Source of the DNA: Bacteroidetes bacterium 4572_112
Lineage (GTDB): Bacteria; Bacteroidota; Bacteroidia; Bacteroidales; UBA1556
DNA: 12,439 nt
Direction: 5' to 3'
Assembly: GCA_002254285.1 (NCBI GenBank)
Contig: NIUZ01000029.1
Location: 1 to 12,439, forward strand
The position numbers and the translations under genes were made by a program. Below, piece after piece: positions 7,936-12,439 of the stretch; position 1 is the first letter of the stretch, and each line of letters opens with the position of its first letter. Under the pieces are notes generated by a model. That model had not been told where the DNA came from, did no database searches, and worked only from the letters and a program-made list of their open reading frames with translations.

Positions 7936-7972
7936 GGTAAGCAATTGAATTACAATATTTAAATAAATTAGT

Positions 7973-9121
7973 ATGTTTCCAACTTTAGGACACTTAATAA
8001 ATTACTTATTTGGCTTAAACATCAACTTTCCGATGCCTACCTACGGCTTTGTTTTAGTAATGGCATTCGTTACTGCGGGCATTATTCTTAAGTTTTCGCT
8101 AAAGCGTATGGAAAGCCAAGGAAAATTAGCTAGCCATAAATCAGAGGTTCTTATTTCTGGGCCAATTAATTATTTTGATATAATTATTTCTGGTGTTTTT
8201 TACTTTATTATTGGATACAAAATTTTCGGAATTGCCTTTAATTACGACTTATTTACCGAAGATATAAATGCCTATATATTTTCCACTCAAGGAAGTTTAA
8301 TTGCAGGGCTTATACTTGCAGCAATGGGCTCGGGATATGGTTATTGGCAAGCAAAGCAAAATTTTTCTGCAGAGCTTATTTATGAGGATAAAGATATTCT
8401 TCCTCATGAGCTTACAATGAATATTGTAATGGTAGCAATGCTATCGGGCATTATTGGCGCTAAGGTTTTCGATATTCTCGAAAATTTTTCTCGTTTTTTG
8501 AAGGATCCTTTGGATGCACTTTTCTCAGCAGGAGGATTCACTTTTTACGGAGGACTAATAGCCGGTTTTTTCGCTGTATGGTATTATATCCGTAAGAAAA
8601 ACATTCCTGCACTAACATTAATGGATGCTGCAGCTCCTGCTATTTTAGGGGCTTATGCTGTTGGACGCTTAGCTTGTATGCTAAGTGGCGATGGTTGCTG
8701 GGGAATTCCAAACCCAGACCCTAAACCAGAGTGGCTAGCAATGATTCCCGATTGGCTATGGGCATTCGATTTTCCTCATAATGTAATTAACGAAGGCAGC
8801 AGAATACTATCATGCAGTGGCGATTATTGCCATCAGCTCGATGTACCGGTATTCCCGACCCCACTATACGAATCAATACTAAGTGCCATATTCTTTCTTA
8901 CGGTTTGGTTTGCTCAAAACAAAATTAAAACAACAGGAGTAATATTTTTTATTGCAATAATGCTTAATGGTTTTGCAAGATTTTTTATCGAAAAAATTAG
9001 AGTGAATAATCTTTACGAGATTGGAACATCGCATATTACACAGGCCGAAATTATATCATCATCATTGGTTTTAATAGGGATAATAGGTATTATTGTACTT
9101 AACAAACTTAAGAAAAAATAA
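7973..9121 (+). CDS. Divergent prolipoprotein diacylglyceryl transferase (Lgt-like)
   Basis: This 382-aa polytopic membrane protein belongs to the Lgt family, which moves diacylglycerol from phosphatidylglycerol to the lipobox cysteine of prolipoproteins. Family marks are Tyr24 in the first membrane segment, GGFTFYGG (187-194), GR at 231-232 (E. coli Arg143 equivalent), PTPLYES (296-302) and FARFFIEKIR (334-343) with Arg336, Glu340 and Arg343. Differences from E. coli Lgt are Tyr192 where His103 lies, and GRLACMLSGDGCWG in place of GRIGNFINGELWG, so Asn146 and Glu151 positions read Cys235 and Asp240. About 85 residues (60-145) with two extra hydrophobic segments are inserted between the first and second canonical segments, which accounts for much of the extra length over the usual ~270-300 aa. 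It starts 37 nt after rluD. It may be the cell's main Lgt or a paralogue. Confidence 0.8.
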   Translation: MFPTLGHLINYLFGLNINFPMPTYGFVLVMAFVTAGIILKFSLKRMESQGKLASHKSEVLISGPINYFDIIISGVFYFIIGYKIFGIAFNYDLFTEDINAYIFSTQGSLIAGLILAAMGSGYGYWQAKQNFSAELIYEDKDILPHELTMNIVMVAMLSGIIGAKVFDILENFSRFLKDPLDALFSAGGFTFYGGLIAGFFAVWYYIRKKNIPALTLMDAAAPAILGAYAVGRLACMLSGDGCWGIPNPDPKPEWLAMIPDWLWAFDFPHNVINEGSRILSCSGDYCHQLDVPVFPTPLYESILSAIFFLTVWFAQNKIKTTGVIFFIAIMLNGFARFFIEKIRVNNLYEIGTSHITQAEIISSSLVLIGIIGIIVLNKLKKK

Positions 9122-9199
9122 AACTTTAATTAGTATAAATTTCTAGAGCAATTAATGAGCATAATATATTATTTTAGCCGACTAAATTAACATAGAGAA

Positions 9200-9202
9200 T
9201 TG
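9200..9202 (+). promoter_or_regulatory. TTG start codon of the porin gene
   Basis: TTG at 9200 is the only start that yields the full signal peptide; the frame is closed by TAA at 9188-9190. The preceding bases (catagagaa) contain only a weak purine stretch. A rare start codon on an outer-membrane protein may limit its expression; this is inference. Confidence 0.7.
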
Positions 9203-11074
9203 AAAATTTATAAAAGCATATTACTTTTCATAGTATTAATTAGCATTATTAATACCACTGCCTATGCCGACAAAACTGACAGCATAATAACCGTGGCTAA
9301 TGATACTACTAATATTTTGTATTACTATAAAAGCACCGCTTTTTCCAAAGCACAACTAAATTATGTAGATTCCACTTTGCATAATTTTCATAGATATGCC
9401 GTAAAAAAGAATGCTTACGATATGTCTGCTACTACTCACTTTGTTGGTGGCCCCATAAAAGACTTATATTTCAATAAACTCGGCCCACAATATACAATTG
9501 GCGAGCACTCACTTGGTAAACTATATTATAGGGCAAACGAAATGCCATATTATAAGAATGTAAGAACACCTTATTCCGAAGTTTTTTACACAATGGCTTC
9601 TCCTGAAGAGAATTACCTTAAGGGAGTACTTGCCGCACAATCTAGCGAAAGGCTATATTATGGATTGAATTTCAATGTAGAATCTACTGCAGGACTAATG
9701 ACAAATAGCCAAGTTCAGAATGCACATATTAGAGGCATTATGGATTTTGAGGCATTAAACAAACGATACGGATATAAGCTTGAGTATATTTATAATAAAG
9801 TAAAATTTGGTGAAAATGGAGGATTAAGAGATGAAGCCTCTTACGATTCTACAGACCTCGATAGACAAGTATTGGCAGTAAATCTTAATAATGCATATAA
9901 TCATATAAAAGCTCATCATTTTGCATTTAATCAGCATCTTAATATTGGAAAAGCAGCAACAGATTCCACAGTGCATAAATTCCTTGGTAAATTATATTTA
10001 AACACCTCATACGACCATAGAGCAAGACTTTATTATGATAAAAACTGGGAGCCTGCTTATTATAAAAATGCCTATTTAGATACAATTCAATCACATGATT
10101 CACTGGCAATTACAGAGTTCAAAACAGATTTCGGAATTTCGAATTTCTACCCAGAAAAACATCAATATTTTATCTTCAATTTTGGTTTAGAATATAGATA
10201 CAATATGTACTATAATGGCAATAAGGAATATTACTTTAATTATGCCACTCCTCATGCTGATGTTATATTCGATTTCTATAAATTTATTCTCGAAGGTGGT
10301 ATTAGATATCAAATAAAGATTCCTAATTCACAGTCTTTTGATATTGGCTCCAATGATTTAAATTTATATGGTAAAATGAAATTCCCGCTTGTAAAGAATT
10401 TCAACCTTGATGTGGGCATGAAAATGGATTTTAACTCTCCAGATATTCGTACTTATAATACATATTCGAACCACTTTATGTGGCAGAATGATTTTGACAA
10501 ACAAAAACATATTGAGATAAACTCAAGCATTGACATTAAAGGCTTTAAGCTTGAAGGAGCATTACATACAATGACTGATTATGTTTATTTTAATGAAAAC
10601 GTTATTCCTACACAATTTAAGGAAAGTGTAGAGATAATTACTGCAAAATTCAAAAAAGAGTTTCACTTTAAGCATGTAGGTACTCACCTGATGGTGATGT
10701 ATCAGCAGAGTAGTAATAATACCGTTGTTCGCTTACCAGCTTTTGTAATTAATGGAAATTTCTTTTTCAGTTGGCCAATATTTAAAGGTGCACTTACGGT
10801 ACATCCGGGTATAGATATTACTTACCTAAGCTCATATCAAGGATATGGATATAATCCTTCCTTAATGCAGTTTTATTCGCATGACAAAAAAGATTTAGAA
10901 GAGCAATTCTATATGGACTTATACCTAAATTTTAAAGTAAAGAGAGCAAGGGTATTTCTTATGTATCAGAATGCTCTTTCGCATTTGGGTAAATATCATT
11001 ATTTCTTAGTAAAAGGATATCCTCAGCAAGATGCCACATTTAAAATTGGCCTCTCTTGGAGATTTCTTGATTAG
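9200..11074 (+). CDS. Putative outer-membrane porin (Bacteroidota Porin_10-like)
   Basis: The 624-aa product starts at a TTG codon. The start is supported by a clean signal peptide directly after it (MKIYKSILLFIVLISI, cleavage near AYA-DK at 23-24), by an in-frame stop just upstream at 9188, and by the lack of a usable ATG until about residue 75. The mature protein is rich in alternating aromatic/hydrophobic beta strands and ends FKIGLSWRFLD, as expected for an outer-membrane barrel. The segment NEMPYYKNVRTPYSEVFY (113-130) resembles the conserved early region of Bacteroidota 'putative porin' proteins. Substrate is unknown. No TonB-plug domain, lipobox or SusC/D signature is present. It is separated from the Lgt-like gene by 78 nt and may have its own promoter. 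Confidence 0.8.
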   Translation: MKIYKSILLFIVLISIINTTAYADKTDSIITVANDTTNILYYYKSTAFSKAQLNYVDSTLHNFHRYAVKKNAYDMSATTHFVGGPIKDLYFNKLGPQYTIGEHSLGKLYYRANEMPYYKNVRTPYSEVFYTMASPEENYLKGVLAAQSSERLYYGLNFNVESTAGLMTNSQVQNAHIRGIMDFEALNKRYGYKLEYIYNKVKFGENGGLRDEASYDSTDLDRQVLAVNLNNAYNHIKAHHFAFNQHLNIGKAATDSTVHKFLGKLYLNTSYDHRARLYYDKNWEPAYYKNAYLDTIQSHDSLAITEFKTDFGISNFYPEKHQYFIFNFGLEYRYNMYYNGNKEYYFNYATPHADVIFDFYKFILEGGIRYQIKIPNSQSFDIGSNDLNLYGKMKFPLVKNFNLDVGMKMDFNSPDIRTYNTYSNHFMWQNDFDKQKHIEINSSIDIKGFKLEGALHTMTDYVYFNENVIPTQFKESVEIITAKFKKEFHFKHVGTHLMVMYQQSSNNTVVRLPAFVINGNFFFSWPIFKGALTVHPGIDITYLSSYQGYGYNPSLMQFYSHDKKDLEEQFYMDLYLNFKVKRARVFLMYQNALSHLGKYHYFLVKGYPQQDATFKIGLSWRFLD

Positions 11075-11125
11075 TATATCATAATACACCGATTGCCATT
11101 ATGTCATAAAAAACAATAAAAAATC

Positions 11126-11166
11126 GTTTTGGCATATTATATGAACAGCCCCAAAAACAATTTTTT
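11126..11166 (+). terminator. Weak possible terminator after the porin gene
   Basis: gttttgg (11126-11132) can pair with ccaaaaac (11151-11158), allowing one bulged A, around an 18-nt loop, and six Ts follow at 11161-11166. It lies 52 nt past the porin stop. The stem is AT-rich and therefore weak, and the same DNA is the upstream region of trxB, so a regulatory role is an alternative. Confidence 0.3.
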
Positions 11167-11193
11167 AGTATTATTGCAAAACAGTAAATACTG
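11167..11193 (+). promoter_or_regulatory. Overlapping inverted repeats upstream of trxB
   Basis: CAGTA-aa-TACTG (11182-11193) is a perfect 5+5 inverted repeat 38 nt before the trxB start. The right half also pairs with an upstream copy: agtatt (11167-11172) with aatact (11187-11192). The two pairings exclude each other. An operator or leader structure is possible; the arms are short enough that chance is a real alternative. Confidence 0.25.
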
Positions 11194-11231
11194 ATAATCA
11201 ATTCAGAAATAAATATAAAAAACAACATATC

Positions 11232-12182
11232 ATGTCAGAAGAAATAACAAAAGTAAAGAGCTTTATAATAGGCTCAGGTCCTGCTGGATATACAGCAGCA
11301 ATATATGCATCGCGTGCAAATTTATCTCCAATTTTATACCAAGGAATGCAACCTGGTGGACAGCTAACTACTACTACCGAAATTGAGAACTTCCCTGGTT
11401 ATCCTGAAGGAACAGAAGGTCCTAAGATGATGGAAGACTTACAAAAGCAAGCTGAAAATATGGGAGCTGATATCCGTTGGGGTATGGTTACTGAGGCTGA
11501 TTTGTCGGAACGTCCTTTCAAAATTAAGACTGATGATGGAAAAGCATTTGAGGCTGATAGCGTAATTATTGCTACTGGTGCAACAGCTAAATATCTTGGT
11601 CTTAAGTCTGAGAACGACTTTAAAGGTGGTGGGGTTTCTGCTTGTGCTACTTGCGATGGTTTCTTTTATAAAGGTAAGCCCGTAGCGGTAGTTGGTGGTG
11701 GCGATACTGCTGCTGAAGACGCTCTTTATCTTGCAAATATTGCTTCAAAAGTATTTATGATTGTACGTCGCGATGAGCTTCGTGCATCAAAAGTAATGGC
11801 TCAGCGCGTTGCTGACCATCCAAATATTGAAGTACTTTGGAACCATGTAACAAAAGAAATTGTTGGTGAGCAGAAAGGATTTATGAAAGCTGTAAATGGT
11901 GCTATTCTTGAGAATGTAAAAACTGGCGAAGAAAAGAAAATTGAAATCGAAGGTTTCTTTGTAGCAATTGGTCATCAACCAAATACCAAACTAGTTCAAG
12001 GACAAATTGACCTCGACGATCAAGGATATATCAAAACAGTAGCAGGAACTACTCAAACAAATATTGAAGGTGTATTTGCTGCAGGTGATGTACAAGATCA
12101 TATCTACCGTCAAGCAATTACTGCTGCCGGTACTGGCTGTATGGCTGCTATCGAAAGCGAGCGTTGGTTGGGAGAACAGTAG
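11232..12182 (+). CDS. trxB: Thioredoxin-disulfide reductase
   Basis: This 316-aa cytoplasmic flavoenzyme passes electrons from NADPH through FAD and a redox-active disulfide to thioredoxin. Motifs in order are GSGPAG (14-19) for FAD, PGGQL (41-45), the active-site Cys138-Ala-Thr-Cys141 followed by DG, GGGDTA (155-160) for NADPH, Arg179-Arg180 with Arg184 for the NADPH phosphate, and GDV (285-287) closing the FAD site. Length is standard and all key residues are present. The gene uses more GC-rich and 'ggt/gct/cgt' codons than its neighbours, which may reflect high expression. It stands alone, with a 157-nt upstream region and a strong terminator 72 nt downstream of its stop. Confidence 0.97.
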   Translation: MSEEITKVKSFIIGSGPAGYTAAIYASRANLSPILYQGMQPGGQLTTTTEIENFPGYPEGTEGPKMMEDLQKQAENMGADIRWGMVTEADLSERPFKIKTDDGKAFEADSVIIATGATAKYLGLKSENDFKGGGVSACATCDGFFYKGKPVAVVGGGDTAAEDALYLANIASKVFMIVRRDELRASKVMAQRVADHPNIEVLWNHVTKEIVGEQKGFMKAVNGAILENVKTGEEKKIEIEGFFVAIGHQPNTKLVQGQIDLDDQGYIKTVAGTTQTNIEGVFAAGDVQDHIYRQAITAAGTGCMAAIESERWLGEQ

Positions 12183-12254
12183 GATAATTGTTAATGGTTA
12201 ATGGCCTGCCGGATGAGTTGGCTAATTATTAATTATTTAAATCGATAAAAATAT

Positions 12255-12293
12255 AAAAACCACCGATCTTTATGGGATTTGGTGGTTTTTTTT
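12255..12293 (+). terminator. Rho-independent terminator of trxB
   Basis: aaaaaccacc (12255-12264) and ggtggttttt (12281-12290) are perfect 10-bp complements around a 16-nt loop, and the T-run continues to 12293. It lies 72 nt after the trxB stop. The A-run on the left arm means it could also stop transcription arriving from the right on the minus strand. Confidence 0.88.
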
Positions 12294-12338
12294 GTGCTTT
12301 GTATTTTGGTGATTTTGTATTTAAAGCTAGAGATTAAC

Positions 12339-12413
12339 GATAGAAGAATAACGATTTTGGATTTCAGATTTATACACGAAAATCAAATATTGTTATTCTA
12401 ACAATCCTCTATC
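12339..12413. repeat. Nested inverted repeats in the gene-free right end
   Basis: Three collinear pairs are visible: gatag (12339-12343) with ctatc (12409-12413), agaataac (12345-12352) with gttattct (12392-12399), and gatttt (12353-12358) with aaaatc (12379-12384), with bulges on the right strand. No gene is seen from 12294 to the window end. It may be part of a larger intergenic repeat or simply AT-rich pairing. Confidence 0.35.
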
Positions 12414-12439
12414 ATAAATCAAAACTTTGTTTTTTTATA

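Noticed and set aside
11129..11145. Sigma-54-like promoter (ttggcatattatatgaa) upstream of trxB
   Set aside because: The TTGGCA half fits, but the essential -12 GC is absent (GA instead) and no activator site or enhancer-binding regulator is nearby.
12196..12203. Short tandem ttaatgg repeat after trxB as a start of a repeat array
   Set aside because: Only two 7-nt copies are present and no further units follow, so it is not a CRISPR or satellite array.

Overview
The window looks like a chromosomal housekeeping segment from a low-GC Bacteroidota, probably a Bacteroidales/Marinilabiliales-type or related lineage. The basis is: a secreted protein ending in a type IX secretion (T9SS type A) sorting domain; a Bacteroidota-style 'putative porin' whose signal peptide follows a TTG start; a long Lgt-like protein; AT-rich leaders without clear Shine-Dalgarno sequences; and TAnnTTTG-like promoter elements. 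No species can be named.

Layout. Positions 1-281 hold no gene but carry several inverted repeats. Positions 282-3855 form a minus-strand block read right to left: ddl (D-alanine--D-alanine ligase), a small unrecognised secreted protein starting 2 nt after ddl ends, an NfeD-type membrane serine protease after a 113-nt gap, and a NarL/LuxR-type response regulator 12 nt after that. Positions 3856-4074 are an AT-rich divergent control region. From 4075 to 9121 a plus-strand block runs: a membrane-anchored protein with three PASTA repeats, a T9SS cargo protein, an RluD-type pseudouridine synthase (stop and start overlap as TAATG), and a divergent Lgt-like membrane protein. A predicted outer-membrane porin (9200-11074) and thioredoxin reductase trxB (11232-12182) follow. 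trxB is closed by a clear rho-independent terminator, and the last ~140 nt contain further inverted repeats but no gene.

Functional themes. Most products serve the cell envelope: D-Ala-D-Ala synthesis, a PASTA protein likely to sense or bind the wall or an envelope partner, a membrane protease, lipoprotein modification, an outer-membrane barrel and a surface or secreted protein. RluD (ribosome modification) and TrxB (cytosolic thiol redox) are ordinary housekeeping enzymes. I found no CRISPR array, insertion sequence, phage gene, tRNA, rRNA or recognisable defence system. The points most worth following are the Lgt-like protein (altered active-site motif and a large insertion), the NfeD/response-regulator pairing, the unrecognised secreted protein tied to ddl, and the palindrome-rich gene-free ends.
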